16,688 nucleotides of DNA from Christensenella sp. UBA3792 (GTDB lineage Bacteria > Bacillota > Clostridia > Christensenellales > CAG-138). Positions 7,549 through 14,892 of this stretch are shown one piece after another. The stretch covers positions 1-16,688 of the forward strand of contig DFEW01000039.1 of NCBI GenBank assembly GCA_002369195.1, written 5' to 3'. Numbering within the stretch: position 1 is the stretch's first letter; each line of letters starts with the position of its first letter. The notes under the pieces were generated by a model that saw nothing but the letters and a program-made list of their open reading frames with translations, did not search any database and was not told the DNA's origin. The position numbers were made by a program, and so were the translations under genes.

Positions 7549-8975
7549 TCGGCGCCTCCCTTCTCGCGAACGAACAGCGGCACATCGAACCAGACGAGCG
7601 TGCCCTTGTTAAGCTCGCTTTCAAAGTGCAGGGTGCTGCCGTGAATCTGCGCGATGCGGTTGCCGATCGCAAGGCCGAGACCCGCGCCATGCTGTGCGCG
7701 CGCACGGGACTTATCGACCATAAAGAACGCTTCGGTGATGCGCGAAAGCTCCTCGGCGGGAATGCCGATGCCCTCGTCCTTCACGGAGATGCGGTACTTG
7801 CCGTTCATGCGCCGACCGGACAGCGTCACGGTCTTGCCGGGGCTGCTCGCCTTGCGCGCGTTGTCGATCAGGTTCGTGACGAGCGTCAGCAGCAGATCCT
7901 TTTCATACAGGATAATCTGCTGCTCGATGTCGCAGTCGAGCGTCAGCTCCGCCTTTTCAAGCATCGGCGTGACGACCGCCACGACATGTCCGAGGGCGCG
8001 GCGCGCATAGCCGCGGATCAGCTTGAAATCGTTCTTGTCGAGCACGACGAGGTCCATGAGCTTTAAGGACATCGCTTCGAGCCGCTTGCCCTCCGAGAAG
8101 ATGAAGTTTGCCGCCATGAAGGCGTCCTCCTCGTCGAGCTCGGTGCTGCGCAGCATGTCCGCATAGCCGATGATCGAGGTCATCGGCGTTTTCAGTTCGT
8201 GCGAGAAGCTCGCGACGAAGTCCTTCTGCTGCTTTGCGTTCAGCTCAAGCGCATCGACCTTCTGCTCGATCGCGCCGGTCATATCGTTGAACGCGACGGT
8301 CAGATCGCCGATCTCGTCGAGCGTCGTCACGCGCGCGCGGCGCGAATAATTGCCGCTGCCGATGACCGCGGTGAAGCGCTGTAAGCGCCGCAGGGGCTTG
8401 GTTGTCAGGTAGGAGACCAGCAGCATTGCCGCTGTTGAAATCGCGACTGTGATGATGTGAAGCAGCGTCAGAGACTCGATCTGCTCGCCGCGCAGCCGCA
8501 TGAGGTCCGTCGCGTCGTAGCGCACGGAAAGGAAGTAGTTCTGCCCGCCGATCGAGACGCATCCGGCGGTGTCCAGAAGCGTTCGTCCGTCGGTCGCGCG
8601 GATCAGCCGGTAGGCAAAGCGACGCACGCGCAGATCCGGAAAATCAAGGGTCTGCGGGAAATCCGCGCTGCTCGCGGTGACCAGCGCAAAGTCCGTGTTA
8701 TAGAGCGCGCAGGGCGATTCCACGCCCTGATTGGAGCCGGCGCGCTGCAGGATCTCCGCGTACATGGCGGGGGAGACGGTGGTATAGTAGATGTAGATGC
8801 CGTAGAGCTCCGCTTCCATCGCGGACGCGAGCGCCGAATAATCCGCAACTGCCTCCTGAACGCGAAAACGCAGCGCTGTTTGAAAACTGCGTGCAATGAG
8901 AATCTGTCCCAGCACGCCGAACAGCAGCGCTACGATCAATACGGTGCAGATGCAAATTTTGAGCGCGAACCTCAT
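7545..8975 (-). CDS. Sensor histidine kinase
   Basis: A 476-residue membrane sensor kinase. Membrane helix 1 is at about 7-28, an extracytoplasmic sensor domain at about 30-167, helix 2 at about 168-190 and a HAMP linker at about 188-243. The phosphoacceptor is H259 in FSHELKTP. The ATPase domain has an N-box NLIDNARKAS (368-377), G1 DEGIGIP (400-406), a Phe box FFMVDKS, and G2 GAGLGLA (430-436). All catalytic boxes are intact. Its ATG overlaps the regulator's stop (ATGA, 8972-8975), with a GGAG site inside the regulator gene. It phosphorylates the adjacent regulator by family rule; the stimulus is unknown, and the outside domain was not recognised as a named sensor type. Confidence 0.95.
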   Translation of the reverse strand: MRFALKICICTVLIVALLFGVLGQILIARSFQTALRFRVQEAVADYSALASAMEAELYGIYIYYTTVSPAMYAEILQRAGSNQGVESPCALYNTDFALVTASSADFPQTLDFPDLRVRRFAYRLIRATDGRTLLDTAGCVSIGGQNYFLSVRYDATDLMRLRGEQIESLTLLHIITVAISTAAMLLVSYLTTKPLRRLQRFTAVIGSGNYSRRARVTTLDEIGDLTVAFNDMTGAIEQKVDALELNAKQQKDFVASFSHELKTPMTSIIGYADMLRSTELDEEDAFMAANFIFSEGKRLEAMSLKLMDLVVLDKNDFKLIRGYARRALGHVVAVVTPMLEKAELTLDCDIEQQIILYEKDLLLTLVTNLIDNARKASSPGKTVTLSGRRMNGKYRISVKDEGIGIPAEELSRITEAFFMVDKSRARAQHGAGLGLAIGNRIAQIHGSTLHFESELNKGTLVWFDVPLFVREKGGAE

Positions 8976-9640
8976 GTCTCCTCTTCGGGAATCTCCAGCT
9001 TATAGCCGATTTTGTGGACCGTCTTGATGCGGTCCTGCCAGCCGAGCTTGCGGCGCAGGCGCTGCACATGGCTGTCGAGCGTGCGCGTTTCGCCGACGTA
9101 GTCCGTTTCCCACACGCGCTCGAACAGCGATTCGCGGAACAGCGCGGTGTTGGGATTTTGCGCGAACAGCACAAGCAGATCGAACTCCTTGCGCGTCAGA
9201 ACGATGTGCTGTCCGTTCTGGATCACATCGCGTGCTTCGAGATCGATCAGAATATCGTAGCATTGGATGAATGCCTGCGTCTTGTTGTAGCGGCGCAGCA
9301 CGACTTCGATGCGGGCGAGCAGTTCGACGATCTCGAACGGCTTGACGATATAGTCCTCCGCGCCGAGCTTCAGCCCCTTGACGCGGTCGTTTACATCGCC
9401 CTTTGCCGTCAGAAAGATGACGGGAATGCCCATCGGGCGGATAAAAGCCAAAAGGTCGTAGCCGTCGAACTTCGGCAGCATGATGTCCAGCAGCACGAGA
9501 TCGAACGGGTTCTTTTCCAAAAGGTCGGCCGCCTGCTGTCCGTCATAGGCGCAGGTGCAGGCATAGCCCTGCCGCGTCAGGTTCATGCGGATCAGATTGG
9601 CGATCGGCTCCTCATCATCCACGACCAGAATCTTAATCAT
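8972..9640 (-). CDS. OmpR/PhoB-family response regulator
   Basis: A 222-residue DNA-binding response regulator. The receiver domain (1-115) has the acidic pocket D8/D9, phosphoacceptor D52 in LLDIMLP, T78 and K100 in VKPF. The C-terminal winged helix (about 125-220) contains LTRKEFDLL and the recognition-helix region TLDSHVQRLRRKL, which is characteristic of the OmpR class. It is first in a three-gene operon with its kinase. A very good GGAGGAAGGG site sits a few bases before the ATG. A TACAAT -10-like box and a small inverted repeat lie upstream at 9674-9693. The target genes cannot be read from this window. Confidence 0.97.
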   Translation of the reverse strand: MIKILVVDDEEPIANLIRMNLTRQGYACTCAYDGQQAADLLEKNPFDLVLLDIMLPKFDGYDLLAFIRPMGIPVIFLTAKGDVNDRVKGLKLGAEDYIVKPFEIVELLARIEVVLRRYNKTQAFIQCYDILIDLEARDVIQNGQHIVLTRKEFDLLVLFAQNPNTALFRESLFERVWETDYVGETRTLDSHVQRLRRKLGWQDRIKTVHKIGYKLEIPEEET

Positions 9641-9673
9641 TGTCCCTTCCTCCGATTCCTCTTTTCACGGAAG

Positions 9674-9693
9674 ATTGTACCACGCAAATGCGT
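9674..9693 (-). promoter_or_regulatory. Possible promoter and operator of the two-component operon
   Basis: On the minus strand TACAAT (9679-9674) is a good -10 box, but no good -35 box is found at 16-18 bases. The inverted repeat ACGCA-AA-TGCGT (9682-9693) lies directly upstream in what would be the spacer. A weak promoter with an activator or autoregulation site would fit; this is inference. Confidence 0.4.
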
Positions 9694-9714
9694 CATAAAT
9701 GTGGCAGGAATGTT

Positions 9715-10848
9715 TCAAACGTCGGGTTTCTGCTTTTTTTTGCGGAAAAAGCGGCGCTTGGATTTGTTTACAGGCACTTCGGTCGGCTCGCGGCGCACCG
9801 GCAGGATATGCGTGACGCCCGCAAGCTCCAGCTGCATGAGCACGGCGCAGGCGATCGGCAGCGCGAGCATGCCGACACCGCCGAACAGCTTCAGTCCGAC
9901 GTACATCGTGACGAGCGTGACGAGTGGGTGCATGCCGACGCGGTCGCCGACGATCTTCGGCTCGATGAACTGCCGCGCGATGACGACGACGAGATAGACG
10001 ATAAACAGAATGATGCCCTGCTGATAGTTGCCGCGCAGCAGCGTAATGATCGACCACGGCAGCATGATCATCGACGAGCCGAGGATCGGCAGGATATCGA
10101 AGATCGCGATGCCGAGCGCGATCAGCACGAAGTGCTTGACGCCTGCGCACAGAAGCCCGACCGTCAGCTCCGCGAACGTGATGAGCAGGATCAGCGAGTA
10201 CGCGCGCGCATACTGTCCGATCGTGCTGCGCAGCGAACGGAACGCGGCGGACGATTTTTGATAGACCGACTCCGACATGCGCGAGGTGACCGCGCGGCAG
10301 ATGTTGTCATAATCGAGCGCGAAGAAGTACGTCGCGACGATCGAGATAATGACCTTGACGACGAACGACGGCACGTTGGACACGAGCCCCGTCACGACGG
10401 AGGTCGAAAGCTGCACGACCTTCGGCTGCAGCGAGGAGATCAGGGTGTCCTTCATCGAATAGAGCCACGACATCAGCGTCGAGTCCGAATCGTGCACGAG
10501 ACCGTCGATCTTCAAAAGCAGGGCGTTGATGTCCGGCACGAAGCGCGAGTTGAACCAGTCGACTGCGCTGGACGCGGACTGATACAAAAAGCGCCCCGCG
10601 AGCATCAGAAGTCCCGCGATGATGAGATACGAGACCGTCACGAGCACCGCGGCGGTCAGCTTTTTGTTGAGATGCAGCTTGCGGTTCAAAAACGCGACCG
10701 CGGGCAGAACGATGGCGGAGATCAGCAGCGAAAAGAGAAACGGAAACAGCAGCGGGATCGCGTACTTGAACAGCACATAAACGACCGCGGCCATCAGAAC
10801 GGCGGTCAGGAGCATGTCGGTATAGCGTTTCAGCTTTTCATCTTTCAT
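9715..10848 (-). CDS. AI-2E family membrane protein, YtvI-like
   Basis: A 377-residue polytopic protein of the AI-2E (UPF0118) family. Paired N-terminal helices (about 10-50), a helix near 65-85, a helical soluble stretch, and a C-terminal bundle are seen. Family marks are ATYFFALDYDN (172-182), DILPILGSS (251-259) and RQFIEPKIVGDRVGMHPL (292-309), with a very basic tail. The ATYFFALDY block recalls the sporulation protein YtvI, but this is not certain. Members export small solutes or act as ion antiporters; the substrate is unknown. The frame is open upstream to 12357 opposite the GH13 gene, but family similarity begins at MKDEKLKRY, and the promoter ends 6 bases before that ATG, so 10848 is the start. 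No ribosome binding site precedes it, so the mRNA is probably leaderless. Confidence 0.9.
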   Translation of the reverse strand: MKDEKLKRYTDMLLTAVLMAAVVYVLFKYAIPLLFPFLFSLLISAIVLPAVAFLNRKLHLNKKLTAAVLVTVSYLIIAGLLMLAGRFLYQSASSAVDWFNSRFVPDINALLLKIDGLVHDSDSTLMSWLYSMKDTLISSLQPKVVQLSTSVVTGLVSNVPSFVVKVIISIVATYFFALDYDNICRAVTSRMSESVYQKSSAAFRSLRSTIGQYARAYSLILLITFAELTVGLLCAGVKHFVLIALGIAIFDILPILGSSMIMLPWSIITLLRGNYQQGIILFIVYLVVVIARQFIEPKIVGDRVGMHPLVTLVTMYVGLKLFGGVGMLALPIACAVLMQLELAGVTHILPVRREPTEVPVNKSKRRFFRKKKQKPDV

Positions 10849-10854
10849 ACGTGC

Positions 10855-10883
10855 AGTATAGCATAGTTCCCCGTGCGCGTCAA
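10855..10883 (-). promoter_or_regulatory. Promoter of the AI-2E family gene
   Basis: On the minus strand TTGACG (10883-10878) and TATACT (10860-10855) have a 17-base spacer. Only 6 bases separate the -10 box from the ATG, so the expected start of transcription is at the A of the ATG. Confidence 0.8.
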
Positions 10884-10908
10884 AGTTTTTTGCTCGACAA
10901 AGTTTGGG

Positions 10909-10937
10909 TTGCAACGTGCATCGTTTTTGCGTATAAT
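10909..10937 (+). promoter_or_regulatory. Promoter of the GH13 gene
   Basis: TTGCAA (10909-10914) and TATAAT (10932-10937) are separated by 17 bases. The ATG follows after 7 bases at 10945 with no ribosome binding site between. Its -35 box is 25 bases from that of the divergent AI-2E promoter, so the two could share a regulator. Confidence 0.85.
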
Positions 10938-10944
10938 CTTGAGT

Positions 10945-12846
10945 ATGAGTTGGTATCATCATTCCAGAAATCCGCGCTGCCGCACACCGTTCGGCGCGGT
11001 GAAAACGGGGGAGACGGTTTGGATCCGTCTCGACGGCGATGCGGGCAGAAGTCCGCAGCTTTTGGTCGATATGCCCGGCTGGCAGTTTACCGTTCCGATG
11101 GACTGGGACGGCGCCTGCTATCGCGCGCGCTTTACCGCACCGGACTATCCGTGCCGCATGGGCTACGGGTTCCGGCTCGACGACGGACGATTCTTCGGCG
11201 CGCAGAGCGGCGAGGCGCATTTTTCCGATACGCCGGTGCTCTTCGGACTGACCGTCTACGACGGCGCGTTCACCACGCCGGCGTGGTTCCGTCATTCCGT
11301 CTGCTATCAGATCTTTCCGGATCGCTTTTACTGCTCCGACCGCGCGCAGTTCTTGAACGCCGCGGCGGACTACCGCGCGACGGGACGGCCGATCTTCGTG
11401 CACGACGATTGGAACGAGCCGCCCTACGATAAGCCGCACGGCGGCGCGAAGGACTATATCCCCGACGATTATTTCGGCGGCGATCTCAACGGCATCCGCG
11501 AAAAACTGCCGTATCTTCAGTCGCTCGGCATCACGTGCCTGTATCTGAACCCGATCTTTGAGGCACACTCCAACCATCGCTACAACACCGCGGACTACAA
11601 GAACGTCGATCCGCTGCTCGGCACGAACGCGGACTTTGAGGCGCTCGCCGCGGAGGCGAAGGCGCACGGCATCCGCATCATTTTGGACGGCGTGTTCTCG
11701 CACACCGGCGACGACAGCATCTACTTCGACCGCTACCATCGCTACAACACGCACGGCGCCTGCGAGAGCAAGGATTCGCCGTACTATTCGTGGTATCGCT
11801 TTCACACGTGGCCGGTCCGCTACGAGTGCTGGTGGAACTTCGATACGCTCCCGAACGTCGAGGAAACCGAGCCGCACTATACGGAATTCATTCAGGGACC
11901 TGACGGCGTGCTCGAGACTTGGCTCAAACGCGGCGCGTCCGGCTGGCGGCTCGACGTGGCGGACGAGCTGCCCGATTCGTTCATTCGCGGCGTGCGAAGG
12001 ACGGTCAAGCGCTTCGATCCGGACGCCGTTCTGCTCGGCGAGGTCTGGGACAACTGCGCGACCAAGTTCGGCAGCGAGGGACGCCGCGGCTATGTGAACG
12101 GCGACGAGCTCGACGCGGCGATGAACTATCCGTTCCGCGATCCGACGGTCGAGTATCTGAACCGGCGCATCGACGCATACGCCTATGCCGACGCGCTGAA
12201 CGTGCTGCTGGAGGACTATCCGCGCCCGTTCCTCGACGCGTCGCTGAATCTGCTCGGCTCGCATGACACCGTTCGCATCAAGACCGCGCTGTGCGGCATT
12301 CCGGATGCGCGAACGCTCACGCGCGAGCAGCAGCGCGCCTACCGTCCCGATGCGCAAACACTCGAGCGGGCGAAGAAACGCGTGCTTTGCGCAACCGCCC
12401 TGCAGATGGTCCTGCCCGGTGTGCCCTGCATCTTCGCGGGCGACGAGGTCGGCGTGACCGGCATGATCGACCCCTTAAACCGCGTGACCTTTCCGTGGGA
12501 CGGCGGCGATGCCGATCAGAGAACGCGCATCGGGGAGCTGATTGCCGTGCGGGCGCAGAGCGAAGCGATTCAAGACGGCGGTGTGCGCATTGCGGCGGTC
12601 GGCCGCGACGTGCTGTGCGTGATCCGCGATACCGAAGCCGAAACGCTGATCCTGCTGGTCAATGCGGGGGACAGACCGGCGCGCGCGGTGCTGTATCCGG
12701 CGCTGTTTCGCGAGGGTCCGGATGCGGCAAAGCCGATCGATCTGTCCGGCACGTACCGCAGCGCTGACGGCATGACGGTCACGGCGCGCGATTCGCTCTC
12801 GTGCACGGTGCCGCCGGAGTCGGCGCTGATCCTCAAAAAAGCGTGA
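10945..12846 (+). CDS. GH13 alpha-glucan hydrolase (neopullulanase/cyclomaltodextrinase-like)
   Basis: A 633-residue alpha-amylase-superfamily enzyme without a signal peptide, so probably cytoplasmic. An N-terminal beta domain (about 1-125) precedes YQIFPDRF, which opens the barrel. Conserved regions are DGVFSHTG (region I, from D248), GWRLDVADE (nucleophile D337), GEVWD (acid/base E366) and LLGSHDT (D441). The block PIFEAHSNHRYNTADY is typical of neopullulanase and cyclomaltodextrinase-type members, which cut alpha-1,4 (and some alpha-1,6) links of imported maltodextrins. A C-terminal beta domain ends the protein. The frame is open from 10873, but that part is promoter; the start at 10945 fits the homologous N-terminus. 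No sugar transporter lies beside it in this window. Exact specificity is not determinable here. Confidence 0.93.
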   Translation: MSWYHHSRNPRCRTPFGAVKTGETVWIRLDGDAGRSPQLLVDMPGWQFTVPMDWDGACYRARFTAPDYPCRMGYGFRLDDGRFFGAQSGEAHFSDTPVLFGLTVYDGAFTTPAWFRHSVCYQIFPDRFYCSDRAQFLNAAADYRATGRPIFVHDDWNEPPYDKPHGGAKDYIPDDYFGGDLNGIREKLPYLQSLGITCLYLNPIFEAHSNHRYNTADYKNVDPLLGTNADFEALAAEAKAHGIRIILDGVFSHTGDDSIYFDRYHRYNTHGACESKDSPYYSWYRFHTWPVRYECWWNFDTLPNVEETEPHYTEFIQGPDGVLETWLKRGASGWRLDVADELPDSFIRGVRRTVKRFDPDAVLLGEVWDNCATKFGSEGRRGYVNGDELDAAMNYPFRDPTVEYLNRRIDAYAYADALNVLLEDYPRPFLDASLNLLGSHDTVRIKTALCGIPDARTLTREQQRAYRPDAQTLERAKKRVLCATALQMVLPGVPCIFAGDEVGVTGMIDPLNRVTFPWDGGDADQRTRIGELIAVRAQSEAIQDGGVRIAAVGRDVLCVIRDTEAETLILLVNAGDRPARAVLYPALFREGPDAAKPIDLSGTYRSADGMTVTARDSLSCTVPPESALILKKA

Positions 12847-12874
12847 GCGTCACGAAAATATCACAAATCGACGG

Positions 12875-12903
12875 TTGAAAAACACGGCAACATGCGATAT
12901 ACT
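12875..12903 (+). promoter_or_regulatory. Promoter of the DUF1858 gene
   Basis: TTGAAA (12875-12880) and TATACT (12898-12903) are 17 bases apart. Transcription would start near 12910, leaving a leader of about 25 bases with a normal ribosome binding site, unlike the leaderless genes nearby. Confidence 0.8.
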
Positions 12904-12934
12904 ACATCCATCGACAGCAAAGGAGAAGAAAACG

Positions 12935-13132
12935 ATGATCACCAAGGATATGAACATTCAGGACATTCTGAAGGTCGACGAGAACCTCGCGGGTATTCTG
13001 ATTGCGAGCGGTATGCACTGCCTCGGCTGCGCGATGTCGCATTTCGAGAATCTGGAGCAGGCATGCGCCGTCCACGGCATCGACAGCGACGAGCTCTGCA
13101 ACGCGCTGAACGAGTACCTCGAGAACAAATAA
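12935..13132 (+). CDS. DUF1858 (hybrid-cluster-protein-associated redox disulfide) protein
   Basis: A 65-residue protein with the DUF1858 pattern: MNIQDILKVDENLAGILIASGMHC in pieces at 6-29, the CLGC pair at about 29-32, and FENLEQAC near 37-44. The family is named for its frequent link to hybrid cluster (prismane) protein, and its CxxC is thought to act as a redox disulfide or metal site. No hybrid cluster gene lies in this window. The frame is open upstream to 12875, but that part is promoter, and AGGAG at 12921-12925 fixes the ATG at 12935. A terminator follows its stop, so it is probably a single-gene transcript, with possible read-through into the methyltransferase. Confidence 0.92.
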   Translation: MITKDMNIQDILKVDENLAGILIASGMHCLGCAMSHFENLEQACAVHGIDSDELCNALNEYLENK

Positions 13133-13145
13133 GCGGACAAGCATC

Positions 13146-13174
13146 GCCCTGCCGATACCGGCGGGGCATTTTTT
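13146..13174 (+). terminator. Intrinsic terminator after the DUF1858 gene
   Basis: GCCCTGCCG (13146-13154) pairs with CGGCGGGGC (13159-13167), 9 bp with one G-U and a 4-base loop, followed by A and six T. The next start codon is only 6 bases after the T-run. Confidence 0.88.
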
Positions 13175-13180
13175 CACGGT

Positions 13181-13996
13181 ATGACTGACATCATTCATCT
13201 GGATTCCGTCGATCGGGAGGAGCTCGACGTCTACGCGCGGCTCACCGAGGCGCAGATCCGAAACCGTCTGGAACCCGAAAAGGGCGTCTTTATCGCCGAA
13301 AGCCCGAAGGTCATCCGCCTCGCGCTCGACGCCGGATTCGAGCCCGTCTCGTTCCTGATGGAGGAAAAGCATATCGAAGGCGACGCGAAGGCGATTCTGG
13401 CGCGCTGTCCCGGTGTACCGGTCTATACGGGCGATCGGGAACTCCTCAAGTCGCTGACCGGCTATGCGCTGACGCGCGGCGTGCTTGCCGCCGTGAAGCG
13501 TAAACCGCAGCCCGAACCGCAGGCAATCCTTGCGGGCGCGCGCCGCGTCGCGGTGCTCGACGGGATCACCGATGCGGGCAACCTCGGCGCGATCGTCCGG
13601 AGCGCCGCCGCGCTGAATATCGACGCGATCCTTCTGACGCCGACCTGCTGCGATCCGCTGAACCGGCGCGCGGTGCGCGTCAGCATGGGCACGATCTTTC
13701 AGGTGCCCTGGGCGGTGCTTTCCGACTGGCCCAAGGGCGGCATGGCGCTGCTGCACGATGCGGGATTCACGGTCGCCGCAACCGCGCTGTGCGAGGATTC
13801 GCGCGCGCTCGGCGATCCAAAGCTGCGCGAGATCGACCGCCTTGCGCTCGTGTTCGGCACCGAGGGAGACGGGCTGGCGGTACATACGATCCGTGCCTGC
13901 GATCTCACAATCAAAATTCCGATGGCGCACGGCGTCGATTCGCTGAACGTCGCCGCCGCGTCCGCCGTGCTGTTCTGGGAACTGCGGACGAACTGA
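13181..13996 (+). CDS. TrmH/SpoU-family RNA 2'-O-methyltransferase
   Basis: A 271-residue SAM-dependent methyltransferase of the SPOUT class, which methylates ribose 2'-OH in rRNA or tRNA. An N-terminal substrate-binding domain (about 15-110) precedes the catalytic domain. The three knot motifs are DGITDAGNLGAIVRSAAA (about 127-144), LVFGTEGDGL (about 225-234) and IPMAHGVDSLNVAAASAV (about 246-263). The layout is that of 23S rRNA-type members, but the target base is not known. The start codon follows the T-run of a terminator by 6 bases, and no ribosome binding site or promoter is clear. No alternative start gives a full domain, so the start is retained with caution. Confidence 0.9.
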   Translation: MTDIIHLDSVDREELDVYARLTEAQIRNRLEPEKGVFIAESPKVIRLALDAGFEPVSFLMEEKHIEGDAKAILARCPGVPVYTGDRELLKSLTGYALTRGVLAAVKRKPQPEPQAILAGARRVAVLDGITDAGNLGAIVRSAAALNIDAILLTPTCCDPLNRRAVRVSMGTIFQVPWAVLSDWPKGGMALLHDAGFTVAATALCEDSRALGDPKLREIDRLALVFGTEGDGLAVHTIRACDLTIKIPMAHGVDSLNVAAASAVLFWELRTN

Positions 13997-14009
13997 CCGG
14001 ACAGAAAAA

Positions 14010-14040
14010 GAGCTTTCCCCTTTCGGGAAAGCTCCTTTTT
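14010..14040. terminator. Bidirectional terminator between the methyltransferase and hpf
   Basis: GAGCTTTCCC (14010-14019) and GGGAAAGCTC (14025-14034) form a 10-bp stem with a 5-base loop. T5 follows on the plus strand, and five A before the stem give a T-run on the minus strand for hpf. Confidence 0.93.
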
Positions 14041-14049
14041 GGGTGAAAC

Positions 14050-14571
14050 TTATAACGGCTCGATCAGGCCGTAGTTGCCGTCCTTGCGCTTATAGAGAAC
14101 GTTGATCTCGTTCGTCTGCGCGTCACGGAACACGTAGAAGGCATGTCCGAGCAGCTCAAGCTGCAGCATGGCTTCCTCCTCGCTCATCGGCTTGACGGAG
14201 AACTGCTTCACACGGACAATCTGCGGACCCTCGTCTTCCTCTTCGTCGTCGTAGACGGGAAGATCGCGGAACGCATCCTGCCTGAGGCCCTTCGCAAGAC
14301 GCGTGCGGTTGTGCACGATCTGCTTTTCGAGCTTCTCCACGATGTTGTCCAGCGACGCATACATGTCGCTCGACACCTCCTCACCGCGGATGATGCGACC
14401 CTCATGCGGGATCGTCACCTCAACGATGTGGCGGTTCTTTTCGATGGAGAGCGTGACCTGTGCTTCGGTGTCCTGAGGGAAGTACCGATCCAACTTGGAA
14501 AGCTTCTTCTCTGCGACTTCGCGCATGTAGGAGGAAACTTCCAAATTCTTACCGGAAATAGAAATACGCAT
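14050..14571 (-). CDS. hpf: Ribosome hibernation promoting factor, long form
   Basis: A 173-residue protein that binds the 30S decoding centre and, in its long form, drives pairing of 70S ribosomes into inactive 100S dimers in starved cells. The N-terminal domain (about 1-100) starts MRISISGKNLEVS and contains SKLDRYFP and VEVTIPHEG. An acidic linker, DDEEEDEG, is at about 117-124. The C-terminal dimerisation domain (about 127-173) contains VRVKQFSVKPMSEEEAMLQL and ends in GNYGLIEPL. The frame is open to 14613, but GGAG with 8-base spacing and family similarity place the start at 14571. The neighbour across the repeat region is secA, often found next to hpf in this phylum, though here on the other strand. 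Confidence 0.96.
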   Translation of the reverse strand: MRISISGKNLEVSSYMREVAEKKLSKLDRYFPQDTEAQVTLSIEKNRHIVEVTIPHEGRIIRGEEVSSDMYASLDNIVEKLEKQIVHNRTRLAKGLRQDAFRDLPVYDDEEEDEGPQIVRVKQFSVKPMSEEEAMLQLELLGHAFYVFRDAQTNEINVLYKRKDGNYGLIEPL

Positions 14572-14613
14572 ATGTTCCACTCCTTCTGACACGGATATCG
14601 TTTTTCGTGTCAT

Positions 14614-14859
14614 CTATATATTACCATACTTTGCAGGAAATTGCCGCACTTTTTTCAAAAAAAGAAGAAAAAATTTATAAAGTTTCATTTTTGACACATT
14701 TTTATGCTCAAATCGCGCCGCATGCGCAAAAAATACCGCATGAAGAGCGAATCCTTTACAATTCGAACGCGTTTATGACACATTTGTGTGATACGATGCA
14801 GGTGCAGGGAGCGAAAGAACCCTGTGACAGCAAAGCCCTTCCCAACTGTCAACCCCAGG
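14614..14859. other. Non-coding AT-rich segment with two small hairpins
   Basis: No convincing gene. The first part (14640-14700) is a run of A and T tracts. Further on, CAGGG (14805-14809) pairs with CCCTG (14820-14824), and TGACAG (14825-14830) pairs with CTGTCA (14846-14851), back to back. ACACATTTGTGT at about 14778-14789 is a short palindrome. The two hairpins followed by the 14860 stem look like a structured RNA or a decayed leader, but no known RNA family was recognised. Confidence 0.4.
14618..14626 (-). promoter_or_regulatory. Possible extended -10 promoter of hpf
   Basis: On the minus strand TGG-TAATAT (14626-14618) resembles an extended -10 box. The region where a -35 would lie has no good match. 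The upstream DNA at 14640-14700 is unusually AT-rich and could help RNA polymerase binding. The predicted leader is about 40 bases. Confidence 0.35.
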
Positions 14860-14887
14860 ATAACGCGCCGCCCCCTCGGCGCGTTAT
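14860..14887 (+). terminator. GC-rich terminator-like hairpin
   Basis: ATAACGCGCCG (14860-14870) and CGGCGCGTTAT (14877-14887) form an 11-bp perfect stem with a CCCCCT loop. The tail TCATTTC is only partly T-rich. It could end a small RNA from the 14780-14860 segment or be the first of the palindromes that follow. Confidence 0.5.
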
Positions 14888-14892
14888 TCATT

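Noticed and set aside
9640..10866. 408-codon plus-strand ORF opposite the AI-2E family gene
   Set aside because: Low-complexity Arg/Asp/His antisense translation; the AI-2E signature motifs on the minus strand are decisive.
10849..12357. 503-codon N-terminal extension of the AI-2E family gene
   Set aside because: It runs antisense through the GH13 gene and across both promoters; family similarity begins at the ATG at 10848.
14640..14700. Origin-like AT-rich region
   Set aside because: No DnaA-box cluster or replication genes; it is a short AT tract next to the hpf promoter.
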